Assembly: GCA_036346395.1 (NCBI GenBank)
Contig: CM070601.1
Coordinates: forward strand, 7,819,383 to 7,883,382
Length of the DNA: 64,000 nucleotides
DNA from: Hsuehochloa calcarea
Taxonomy: Eukaryota > Streptophyta > Magnoliopsida > Poales > Poaceae
Direction of reading: 5' to 3'
Position numbers and translations under genes: made by a program
The notes under the pieces: model-generated
Databases searched by the model: none
The model's input: the letters and a program-made list of their open reading frames with translations, nothing else
What the model was told of the DNA's origin: nothing
Shown: one piece after another, positions 45,801-57,800 of the stretch
Layout: the number at the start of each line of letters is the position of its first letter
Numbering within the stretch: position 1 is the stretch's first letter

Positions 45801-48800
45801 AAATATATTTGAATTTTGAAGACTTGATGTAGTGACCTTCATGAGTTGTCAATTGATGACTTGATGCAATAAATAGTCCATAAGTTCTCACAAATAAAAC
45901 AGGTAAGAGAAATATAAATAGAGTTGTATGATAAATTGATGATCAAATGAGTGAATGACTAGTCATCTTCTTCCTCATAATTTTTGGTTGGAATCACTTC
46001 TTCTTGGTCGGACTCATACTCAATTTCCTCCTCATTGACCTCCTCCTCTTCGGTATAGGACTTGAAATCTTCTTCATGAAGTTGTCTCACTCTTGCGCTC
46101 TTACGAAGTTCTAAGACCTCATTAGCCCCACATGCTTCTTCAATTACCTTCCATGTAAGCCCTGTAGCGGGCTCAACATCTTGATCATCATCTCCACCTT
46201 CAATTAACCATCCTTGAGCTTCATTAGCTTCGAAACCTATAATAGGATCTATGTTCTTCTTCTCTCTCTTCTCTTTTTTGTTCCTCAATTTGGCATTGTA
46301 TTGAACATAGACTAGATGGTTAAGGCGGTCAATATCTAATTTATTTCTTTTCTTTGTATGTATCTACGAAATGCAAAGTAAAGTACAGTTAGCTAAATGT
46401 AACGTTCTAATGTAGATATTGAGAATTCAAACTTAACTCTTTATTCTTTAGAAGTTTAGAGACTAACTAACCCCTTCAAAAGTGCTCCAATTTCTTTCAC
46501 AACCGGATGAACTAGATGTCAATGAGAGGATCCTTATGGCCATTTTTTTGTAATGGGAACTTTACATCCATAAGTAGACCACCATTTAGTCGCATATTAG
46601 GAACAAGAAAATAATTAGTACAAGACAAATTTACAATTATGCATGTATTTACATTGACTAGTAATTATTAAACACGGATTAAATTCATAGTCTTTGCAAC
46701 GGCCTTTCTTCGCCGCTTTCCCAAAGTGGCCTTCGTGATCTTTGAATGTACCCAACTCGACATTTAGCAATTGACTTTGCTTGTCGTCGTCACCATGGTA
46801 AAAAGTCTCCACACAAGTGAATACCCCATCCATAACAACATCATCCAAAAAAATAGAGCTATCACAATAACTATAATATGGATTCAAGAAGTATGCCGTC
46901 AAGTGCAATGGAGAATCAAGCCTATCTTTCATCTTCTTGTCAATAATATCTATGATAGGGTTGTAGTTGTTCTCTATATTGTTCATAGCTTCCATAATTT
47001 CTTTCTTTGCCTTTCGAATTTCTCCATAAAGAAAGGCCATAGAAGGCTTCACATCCCCATCAACCATTCGAAGAACCTTTACTAATGGCTCAAATACCCT
47101 CAAGCAAATAGAAACACCATTCCAAAAGGCTCTACTAACCAATATAGCAGTGGATGCCTTGCCTTTGCCTTTTTTACAATGGATGCAATCATATGGTGGG
47201 CGAGCCATTGACCTACAAAGGTTTGCTAAGCGTGTTGTTAGTCTTTGTGCATCATCATCTGGTTGTGAGCGAAATTGGAGTACCTTTGAATTTGTGAGTC
47301 AATTTGTAACTTCTATGTGTTTATTTTTATCTACTCAATTCGTAGCTTATGCCTTATATGTGCTTACTAATTTCAGCAAGTTATTTATTCATTTTATTTG
47401 CTTTGTTTGCCATTTGTGCTTTCGTAGATGCACACCATGGATATCAAGGCGTCGCCTAAGCGTCGCTTAACGCTTAGGCGGTCTACAGTGCAACGCTTCG
47501 CCAGCGCCTTGCCATGGATGCCTAAGGTGTCCGCTTCACAGAGAAGGCGTCGCCATGGCGTCCGCTTCACAGAGAAGGCGTCGCCATGGCGTCCGCTTCA
47601 CAGAGAAGGCGTCGCCAATATAGAGAGGGAGACACGGGATGAGAAGAGATGAGGGGGAAAGCATAACCTGTAGCCCCGTGCGTGAAGCCGAGCGACTGAG
47701 AAGACCTAGCGCCGCCTCCATCCCCATCGCGGCCTCCATCCCTGCAGCGGCGCGCCGGCGACCATCCAGGTATGCTCCATCGGTCCATCCCCTCCCTCCC
47801 GGCCTCCACCTCCACCTCCTCTCCCCCTCCCGGCTCCCCTCCTCCCGGTCTCCACCTCCACCTCGCAGGCGACCGCTCCCCTCCCTCCCGGCTCCCCTTC
47901 TCGCCTCTCCCTCCGCCTTCTCCGCGGACGGGGGAGAAAAGGCGGAGGAAGGCGAGAAGAAGGGGGGGAGCCGGAGGAGAAGGGGAGCCGGTCGCCGGTG
48001 GAGGTGGAGTGGAGACCGGAAGGCGGCGCGGGAGCCAGGAGGAGGTGGAGACTCGGTCGCGTGATCGTCGACGCCTCGGCGGAGTCGGCGGAGTTGGTGG
48101 CGTCGCGCGAGTGAGCGCAGCGAAGACGAAGTGACGAGTGACGACGCCCGAGCCTTTGGCCCTTTATGCTGCTGGCGGCCTGGCGCCGAGCTGCTGCTGC
48201 TATGCCGATTGCCGAATCGTGCTAGAAGGCTTTGGGCGCACTGGCCTTCTTATCTTTGGCCGCTCACATTGTGTTGTGCCGAATGTCTTTGTCTTGGCCG
48301 AATCTTTGTCTTTGTCTTGATTGCTAATTTGCTATACCGAATTGTGCTGTGCTGATCGCTCTACCGAACTGTGTTGTCTGTGTTGTGCTGAACTGCTGCT
48401 GATTATTATTTCTATCTCTCTACTGCAGAAGCAAAAAAAATGGCAAGTGCAAGTGCAAGTATTGCATCATCCGAGGCCGGGTATGATCCAAAGACCGATC
48501 CAAAACGGAAGGCGAAGTCTAATGATCCGGGATGGAAATATGGCTATTGGTCAGAAATTGGCAACCGAGATAAGGTAATGTGTATCCTTTGTAACACCCC
48601 AAGTACAGGAGGGATTAAAAGGTTGAAGGAGCATCTTGCGGGTGGCTATTCAGATGTGGTAATGTGTCCCAATACTACCACGGAAATCAGGAAAGAGATG
48701 GGAGATTATTTGAAAAAAAACAAGAGGAGTAGGCCAATCTTCCTAGACGACGATGATGATGAAGAAGGGGGAGGTCAAGATGTGGAGGTGGTAGCACATG

Positions 48801-51800
48801 GCATTGGGTCCCAAGACCAAGACTCCATTGTGAAGCCAAGTTCAGGGACACCGCCAAAGAAGGAATCTTGCCTTTTCATTCAAGGCAAAGGCAAAGGCAA
48901 GAGAGACCAAGTCGATTCTTTGGTATGCTTGGAGAACACCAAGATGTCGAGATCAAAGACGTTCGGATCTTTTGAGCACCATGGAGGCCAAAGACAAGGA
49001 CCAAGGAAGACAGCATTATGTGAATAAGTAATGGGCCTTGTGGTTCTATGAGTGTGGCATACCATTTAATGCCGCAAACTCAAGGCAATTCGAGATTGCT
49101 TGTGAGGCCGGGCATGCAAGACGGTTCGGGTATAAGCCTCCTAGTTTCCATGAGTGAGGAGCCATTGCTTCGGAGTGCGTCAAGGAGACAAGTACTTTAA
49201 GGGAGGAGCACGAGCGGGCGTGGAAGCAATCTGGTTGCACACTTATGTCTGATGGATGGTCCGATAGGAGGACGCCACTTGATCAACTTCCTTGTCAACG
49301 GCCGGGAGGACTTACTTCTTTGAGTCCGTTGATGCATCAAGTGAACAACATGATGCAACTATGATAGCTAATTTGCTCGAGAAGAGAATTGAGGCCATTG
49401 GAAAAGACAAGGTTGTTCAAGTTGTCACCGATAATGGTGCTAACTACAAGGCGTGGGCAAGCTTCTAATGGAGAGGATTCCTACACTGCTTTGGAGTCCT
49501 TTGCCGCACATTGTTTGGACCTTATGTTAGAAGACATTGCGGTTGAAGGAATTTAAGAAGCCTATTGCACGTGCTAGGCGTGTCACGACATTCATTTATA
49601 GGCATGGTAGGCTTCTTAGTGCAATGAGGGAGAAGACAGGTGGGATGGATCTTGTGAGACCCGCTGCCACTCGGTTTGCCACAGCCTTCCTTACTTTGAA
49701 GAGCATGCACAAGCACAAGGATGCTTTGAAGTGTCTATTTGTGAGTGAATCATGGACTAAGATCAAATTGTCAAAGACGGAGGTGGCATGCATGTGATGA
49801 TATTGTGCTCTCTAAGGAGTTCGAATTCAATTGAAGATTGCCTTAGAGCTTCAAATTCCACTTCTTATCGTGCTTAGGGTGGTTGATGGTGATGAGAAGC
49901 CCGCAATGCCAGAGGTTGCAGCATTAATGGCTCATGCAAAAGGGAAGATCAACCTTAGCTTCTCTACCCAAAACAAGCAACGCTTGCTCAAAAGATCATT
50001 AACATTATTGAGCGACGTTGGGTGAAACAAATGGATCATCCATTGTATGGAAATTGCACTCTATTTGAACCTGTGGAAATTCTTTGCCATCCAAAAGAGT
50101 GGAGATGATACCTATGTTGGGGAGCTAAGGAGTTGCTTTAATGATGTGCTTGCAAGAATGGTACAAGATGAGAATACTCTTAACAAGATTGATGAACAAG
50201 CCATGCATTATGAGGACCAACGAGGAGATGTCTTTTCAAACAAATTGGCAATCCAAAACTTAGAGTCAAGAAGCCCTAGTAAGTGTTGTTAATTTCAGCA
50301 TGTTTATTACGTTATTTCTTTCCGAATTCCTAATATAATAATATATGCTAATATGCGTGTATTTTCCATGCTAGTTGATTGGTGGCGTTCATATGGTGGG
50401 CGAGCCATTGACCTACAAAGGTTTGCTAAGCGTGTTGTTAGTCTTTGTGCATCATCATCTGGTTGTGAGCGAAATTGGAGTACCTTTGAATTTGTGAGTC
50501 AATTTGTAACTTCTATGTGTTTATTTTTATCTACTCAATTCGTAGCTTATGCCTTATATGTGCTTACTAATTTCAGCAAGTTATTTATTCATTTTATTTG
50601 CTTTGTTTGCCATTTGTGCTTTCTTAGATGCACACAAAGAAAAGGAACCGGTTACTACACAAGAGATTGAATGATTTGGTCTTTGTTGCATACAACCGGA
50701 AGATGAAAACAAGGTTTCAAATGAGGCGGGAGAAAGCGGGCAAAAACTATGACCCTTTGGTCATTGAGGATTTTGATTGGGACAATGAATGGACTGACTC
50801 ATTGGTTGTAGCACCACCTCAAGGTGGTCGTGAGTGTGACCTTACATGGGATGATGTTGATGAAGCCATTGGCGCATCACGCTCGCTTCAAAGTCGCAAT
50901 CTTGCAAGGCAAGCTAACAGGAATAGTCATGGTGAGACTATGACCTACCAAAGGCGTGCAAGATCTACAACTATGGCGGTTGAAGAAGATGGCTTAGATG
51001 AGCAAGAGCAAGGCTCGGATTCGGGCAATGAAGAAGATGAGGAAGAAGATCCACATGATGATGCGGATGTGAGCGATTGTGACGAAACTCCCAATGCTAC
51101 CGAAGATGGTGGAGAAAACGTGGATGCTACCAGCAATCTCAATGAGTTTGACGATGGATACTGAGAGATGAGAGCGTTGAGAGCGTTGGACTATGCTACT
51201 TTCGTGTTGTGGACTACTATTATGCCATTAGACTACTCTAAGCTTGTGGACTTATCACCTATGTTATTTGTGTAAACTTATGTCGCTTATGTTGTGCTTG
51301 TTAATTTGTTATGTTGCTCATATTTAATTCTCAAATTCACTTAATTGTTATTGTGAACTTATGTTGCATTGTTGTTCATTATTCATGTGGCTTGTTGCTT
51401 GGGAGAATTGAAGGGAGGAGAGAATGCCAACAAGGTATGTCACTCAATCCGTATTTACTCAATTAATTGGAACACAATTTGTATCTATTACATTTATAAC
51501 AAACTATATGTTGAAACTTGCAAGGGGGATGGATACTACATGGGAGAAGAACAATTGGAAAGGGGGGATGGGTGCTACATGACCTCAAGAATTGGCAACA
51601 AGGTACTTGTACCGCTGAAATGCTCGTTTTATTCACTGCCTTAGCGCCTTAGGACGAGAGTAAGGCGTCGCCTCGCCTCACGCCTTACCGCTTAAAAGGT
51701 GTGAGGGGGGTGGGTCGCCTCGCCTCGCCTTACCGCCTTAATAACCATGATGGTTAGTGACTTGGCTTGATCAAGTGTCTTCTTGAACCTTGCAATGCTC

Positions 51801-54800
51801 CCAATTCCTTGTAGCATCAAGTTGATAGTGTGGGTTGCACATGAGCTCCAAAATATGTTAGGCCTTTTGTCCTTCAATAATGCCTTCGCTGCCATGTTGT
51901 TTGAAGCATTATCGGTGACAACTTGGACAACATGGGACGCACCTATTTTTTCAATGCAAGAATCCACATATTGAAAGATGAGCTCTCCAAAGGTGTGACT
52001 CATCGATGCCTCCTTTGATTCTAGGAAACATGACCCTGTGCTACAATGCACACATGTTCATAATGCTCCTCCTTTTCGATCACCCATGCATCACCATAAT
52101 AGAGCACCCTGCCTTGGCCCTCTCTTCTTCATGGTCCCTCAATAACCCCTTGGTTCTATCCACTTCCTCATATAACAACTTCTCCCGCACATCGTGTTGA
52201 GAAGGGCGAATAAAGCTGGCCAAAGCGCCAATGGCTTCACACATTTGCAAAGGCATCATTGTTGATGGAGTTGAAAGGTACACCTAAAATATGCAATAAT
52301 TATACAATAGTACTTATGTTAGTAAACAACACAAGGATGTCATTCATATATTATTATTTATTAGTAGACATTACAAGAGTTGCAAGTTATTACCTGATTC
52401 ATAAATCCACCTAGCAACATATTGCCTCACTTTATGGAGTCTTTCTTTCCATATGGTGGCACTAATTGCTTGTTGTCGTAGTTCTTTGGAGCTCAATGTA
52501 CTAGGATCAATAGGCATTGCAAACTTATCCATGGGCCCCAACTTCCGACGTGTCGAGCATCCTACATCTTCAAGTTCAAGATCTTCATTAACATCATTGG
52601 TGACATCCTCATCAATAGTAACTTCATTTCTAACTTCTTGTTCTTTATCTTTTCTGGTTTTCCTCTTATGTTGTGCCTCCTCAATTGATTTTATGCACTT
52701 CTCTTGATCTTCTTTTGTGGACAACGGGCATTTAGCAACATTGCCCCTAATGTGAGCAATATGTTGCTTTATCCTATACACTCCTCCGGAAACAATTTTG
52801 TTGCACAACTTGCATTTTACTTTATCCAGATTGTTCGGATCAACCAACACTCCATACTCCCACCCTATGTCTTCGGATTTCCTCTTAAGGCTATCCGTAG
52901 TCACCTCCACCGTGGCAGACGCAACGGATGACATCCTACAATTCATAAACATTGATAAATAATTGTTACAAACTTACAATCATAATTGCTACAATGCAAT
53001 CAATGCTACAGCAACAGTACTGCCACAGTAATAGACTAACAGTACTAGACTACTAGTGTATGTACTACTAAGTACTAATAATTAATAAGACTAGCAATAC
53101 AATAATATTAATCTGTCTAATCATTCTACAAAGAAGTCAAGAATACAAGAATACTAATCATTCTACAAAGAATCAAGAATACAAAGAAAATAGCAATAGT
53201 AATAAATCAAGAAACAAGAAGTCAAGAATATCGATTAGTCTCCTTATCCGGTTCGCCAATCGGTAAATCACTAAATATCTTCGCTGCCTACTTAACTTAA
53301 CCGAATGCTAATCATCCAATTCATTCCACCGACAACTATTAGCATTCGATTCATTCCACCCGTCCACCGACAACTCCCACAGTCCCCCATGCTTCTGCGC
53401 CGAATCGTCGACGGACGGACTCCGCAAGGCGCAAGCCGAGGCGGCGGCGCGGCGTGGCGCAGATCCAACGGCGCGCCAGCGAGAGGAGGCGCAGGGGGAG
53501 GTGAGGGCCAGAGAGAGGGGGCGCACAAGAGGCGGTGGCGTGGCGCAGAGAGGGGGAGGCGAGGAGCACAAGAGGCGGCGCAGGGGGAGGCGAGGGCCAG
53601 AGGGACGGAGGCGGGCCGACCGAGACGCGACGACGACGGGAGCCGGAGGAGATGCGCGACGGAGATGTGGAGCCGGGAGGAGATGCGCGACGGCGATGGG
53701 GAGCCGGAGGAGATGCGCGACGTAGATGTGGAGCCGGGAGGAGCAGCGGCACGGCGACGGAGAACCAGAGGAGGTGGCGGTGCGCGACGGCGATGAAGAA
53801 CTAGAGGAGGTGGCGGCGGCGCATCATGCGAGGAGCAAATGAGCCGAGCAATAGGTTTTCGAAGCCAAAGCGTGCGTACCTTGGTCATTGTATTGCTTTT
53901 TCTTCTTCCCACCACTTCCTTCCTCTTTCCGCATCGTTTCTTCTTCGCCGCGCCAACCTCGCCTCCAGCAGCCCAGATCCGCCTCGGCCGCCTGGGCTCG
54001 CCACCTCGCCGCTTTGACCGCTCGGCCGTGCGACCGCTTAGCGCCGCCCGGCTTGCTAGGCGCCGACGCCTAGGTCTCCGATTAGCGAGATCGCGGTGTG
54101 TATACGCCAGCGCTTAGCGCGCGCTTAGGCGGCCTAGGCGCCCGCCTAGGGGATCACTGATCCAACAACATCTGCCCACGTCCGGGTACTCTCACGTCGG
54201 TCTGTTGGGAGCTAGGCCGACCATGCCACGCCATGGCGCGCCACATGGCGATGCACCACAAGGCTTCATGGTCGCCGCGCCCTAGATGCAACTCCAGTAC
54301 GCGGCGCCCCCGACACCGCTCCAGTACGTGCCCCCTATGTCGTACATGTCGCATCCGCCTGCCACGCCAACTGGTGTGACGACCTCGCCTTCTTGGGATC
54401 CAACAGCTCTCGTCCACCAGTTCAACACCATGTCGCTGCAGCAGCCGGGCGGCGATTGGTTCATGGACACAGGTGCCACGACACACATGTATGCTGATGC
54501 TGGTAATCTCCATTATGTCTCTTCCAAACCCCCTCACCATGGTAATGGCTCTCCCCTACCTATCACTACCTCCGGCCATGCCATCGTTTCCTTCTTATTT
54601 CCGAACAGACCTCTTCATCTTCACCATGTCTTAGTCACTCCTCGCATTATCAAAAATCTAGTTTTTGTTCGTCAGTTTACTTCTGATAACAATTGTTCCG
54701 TCGAGTTTGACCCTCATGGTTTCTCTATGAAGGACCTTCCAACCAAGACCAATATTATCAGGTGCAGTAGCACGGGTGATTTGTACCCACTCACCCATCC

Positions 54801-57800
54801 CATCCAGTCGTCGCACACCCTTACTGTCTCCACCGAAAACTTCGTCCTGTGACATCGTCGACTTGGCCACCCCGGTCACAGCGCCCTCTGTCGTCTCACA
54901 CAAATTTCTGCCATTCCTTGCAACAAACCACGAAATACCAATACTGTGTGCCATGCGTGTCAGTTAGGATGTCATGTTCGGCTGTCGTTTTCTTCTTCAA
55001 TTAGTCGTACAACTCGTCCATTTGAAATTGTGCACTATGATATATGGACCTCTCCTATTGTGAGTGTGTCGGGCTATAAATACTTTCTCGTGGTTCTTGA
55101 TGACTTTACGCACTATCTATGGACATTCCCTCTTCGACTCAAATCTAAAACTTTTGCCACCAAACATCTTTTCATGCATATGTTGCTACGCAATTTTCGA
55201 CCAAAATACAAGCTATCCAATGTGATAACAGTCGTGAGTACGATAAAAACATGCTTCACACCCTGTCCAACACACATGGCCTACACATCTGTTTCTCGTG
55301 TCCATACACATCCCAACAAAATGGCAAAGCCGAACGTGTCATCCGCACTGTCAATGACATAGTTCGCACTCTCCTGTTTCAAGCTAGCTTGCCACCTCGG
55401 TTCTGGGTTGAACCCTTACATGCTGCCACCCACCTTCTTAATAGGCTACCCACCACAACAATCTCTGTGACTTGTGTCATTTTGTTGCTCTCTTTCGAGT
55501 CAACCCCTCCTACTCCCACCTACGGGTCTTCGACTGCCTTTGTTACTCTAACTTAGCAGCCACCATGCCACACAAACTAGCCCCTCGCTCCGTCGCTTGC
55601 ATATTCCTTAGTTACTCTTCTCACAAGGGATATTATTGCATGGATTTTTCTTCTCAGCGGATCATTATATCACGACATGTGATTTTCGAAGAATCCACCT
55701 TTCCGATGGCTCAATCTAATCCACCACTTGCAAACGCCTACGATTTTTTGGAGGACCCCAAACCATCTACACTCCTTCCCACTGCACCACTTGCCTCACT
55801 GCCTGTGATCGCATCGACATCACCACCCACAAATGCTCCTGTCCTCCCCACCGATCCTGTGGCCAACGAACCACAGGACGCGCCTCCTGTCGTTGATCCC
55901 ACCCCTGTACACCCTATGCTCACTCGCCGAGGCGCAGGCAAACACATCCCGCCTCCTAACTGCCTCAACCTAAATGTCATTGCACTTGATATGTACTCTC
56001 CCATTCCCAAGACAGTTCACAGCACCCTCAAAGATGCAAACTGGTATGTTGTTATGGTTGCCGAATACCAGGCCCTTTTGAGTAATTAAACCTAGGATCT
56101 CGTGCCTCCACCCTCCAATGCCAATATTGCCTCTGGGAAATGGATCTTTCGGCATAAGCTAAAACCAAATGGCACTCTTGAGTGGTACAAAGCTCGTTGG
56201 GTTTTCGAGGTTTCTCTCAAGAACAAGGGGTGGATTTTGATGAAACTTTCAGCCTGGTCGTTAAACCGGCTACCATTCGTATTGTCCTTTCCATCGCCTC
56301 TCTCACAACTGGCCAATACACTAACTCGACGTTAAAAATGCATTTTGCATGGCACTCTTTTTAAGGTAATGTTCTGTCGTCAACCTACAAGCTTTGTTTA
56401 TCCTTCTCGTCCAAAACACATTGTCGGTTGAACCGTTCCCTCTACGGTCTCAAACAGGCTCCTCGCGCCTGGTACCAACACTTTGCAACCTACATTGAGA
56501 CAGTTGGATTCATCTGCTCAAAGTCTGACACTTCTCTCTTTGTTCTCCATAGCACGTCGGGTACGGCTTTCCTCTTCCTCTATGTCAACGACATCATCTT
56601 AACGGCTTCCTCGCAGCAGCTCCTTCAACGGATCATTACCGCTCTAAGCTCCGAGTTTGCCATGACGGACATGGGGGATCTCCACTACTTCCTCGGTGTC
56701 GCCGTCACACGTACTTCTTCCGGCCTGTTCCACTCCCAGTCGTTGCCGAAATCATCAAGTGAGTCGGCATGGCTACTTGCAGGTCCTCACCCACACCAGT
56801 GGACACATCGCCCAAGCTGGCGGCCGACGCTGGACCTCCAGTTGCAGATCCTACGGCGTACCGTAGCCTCGCCGGAGCGCTACAGTACCTCACCTTCACC
56901 AGACCCGACATCGCCTATGCCATGCAACAAATGTCTTCATATGCACGACCCACGCGAACAACATCTTCTATTGGTCAAGCGTGAGCTCCGGTACATCCAG
57001 GGAACGCTTCAACATGGTCTACAACTCACGCCTTCACCAACCAACGCCTTGATCGCCTACACCAACGCCGACTGGTCTGGCTGCCCAGACACGCGCCGCT
57101 CCATGTCTGGGTATTGCATTTTCCTCGGCGAGAACCTTGTGTCTTGGTCATCTAAACGCCAACACACGGTCTCTCGTTCCAGTGCGGAGGCAGAGTATCG
57201 AGCCGTGGCCAACGCTGTCACTGAGGCTAGCTGGGTTTGCCAACTTCTCCATGAGCTTCGGCGCCCTCTAACCAAAGCCACGGTCGTCTTCTGCGACAAC
57301 GTCAGCACGGTATACATGTCAACGAACCCCGTTCAGCATCAACGCACCAAGCACATGTGTCGTCATCATGTTGCCATGGGACAAGTGTGTGTTCTTCATG
57401 TGTCATCATCGCGCCAGTTTGCCGACATCTTCACAAAAGGCCTGCCATCCTCACTGTTCTTGGACTTCGGGACAGTCGCAACGTCCGTGTCTCTCCCGTT
57501 GTGACTGCGGGGGAATGTTAGGCAATAGGATTGTCGTGTCCTGTAATCTAGCTTGCCTATAATTAAGAGGATAAGTATAGAATGTAATCCTCCTAATTAT
57601 GGTAAATATTGATCACTTGTAATCTCCTGTATATGTTATAAATACATGAGAAATGGAAGGCTCCCGTGTGGCCTCTTCCCCAAAACTCTCCTCTAATTTT
57701 GAAAACCAGGTTGGATTGGGCCAAGGAGGTCATTTGACATGGTATTGTTAGTTGAGGGTTGTATTTCAGACGGTTTTAGAGTTGCAGGTTGTTTTTCAAA

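Larger units (their letters stand above)
45580..54156 (-). mobile_element. hAT transposon (outer), 8.6 kb including nested hAT
   Basis: A 10-bp direct repeat CTGATCCAAC flanks the element (45570-45579 and 54157-54166). hAT duplications are 8 bp, so the exact ends are within a few bases. Both ends are dense in CTAGGCG/CGCCTAG subterminal repeats (45590-45665 and 54050-54150), inverted relative to each other. The transposase lies on the reverse strand, in pieces on both sides of a second hAT element. A GC-rich region (53300-53830) holds a tandem array of a unit like GGAGGAGATGCGCGACG (53640-53800). Confidence 0.75.
44839..57702 (+). mobile_element. Copia retrotransposon with nested hAT elements
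   Basis: The 5' LTR is 44839-45027 (TGTTAGGCAAT...TTTTGACA), followed by the primer site TGGTATCAGAGC at 45028. The 3' LTR is 57516-57702, preceded by a purine tract GCGGGGGAA. The LTRs differ at about 8 of 187 positions. The 3' LTR seems to lack its last CA, and no matching target duplication was found at the right end (left flank GTCAC), so the right junction may be altered. Gag is partly inverted (45205-45582), a hAT nest occupies 45580-54156, and pol resumes at 54157 and runs to 57504. Without the nest the element would be about 4.3 kb, short for Copia. Confidence 0.88.

Noticed and set aside
47639..48134. GC-rich forward frames before the inner hAT transposase
   Set aside because: Low-complexity Pro/Arg/Ser peptides in the element's leader region. 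The transposase start at 48440 with a BED finger is the supported one.
53292..53915. A 207-codon reverse frame rich in Arg, Pro and Ser
   Set aside because: It overlaps a tandem GC-rich array within the outer hAT element and is matched by frames on the other strand, a composition effect.
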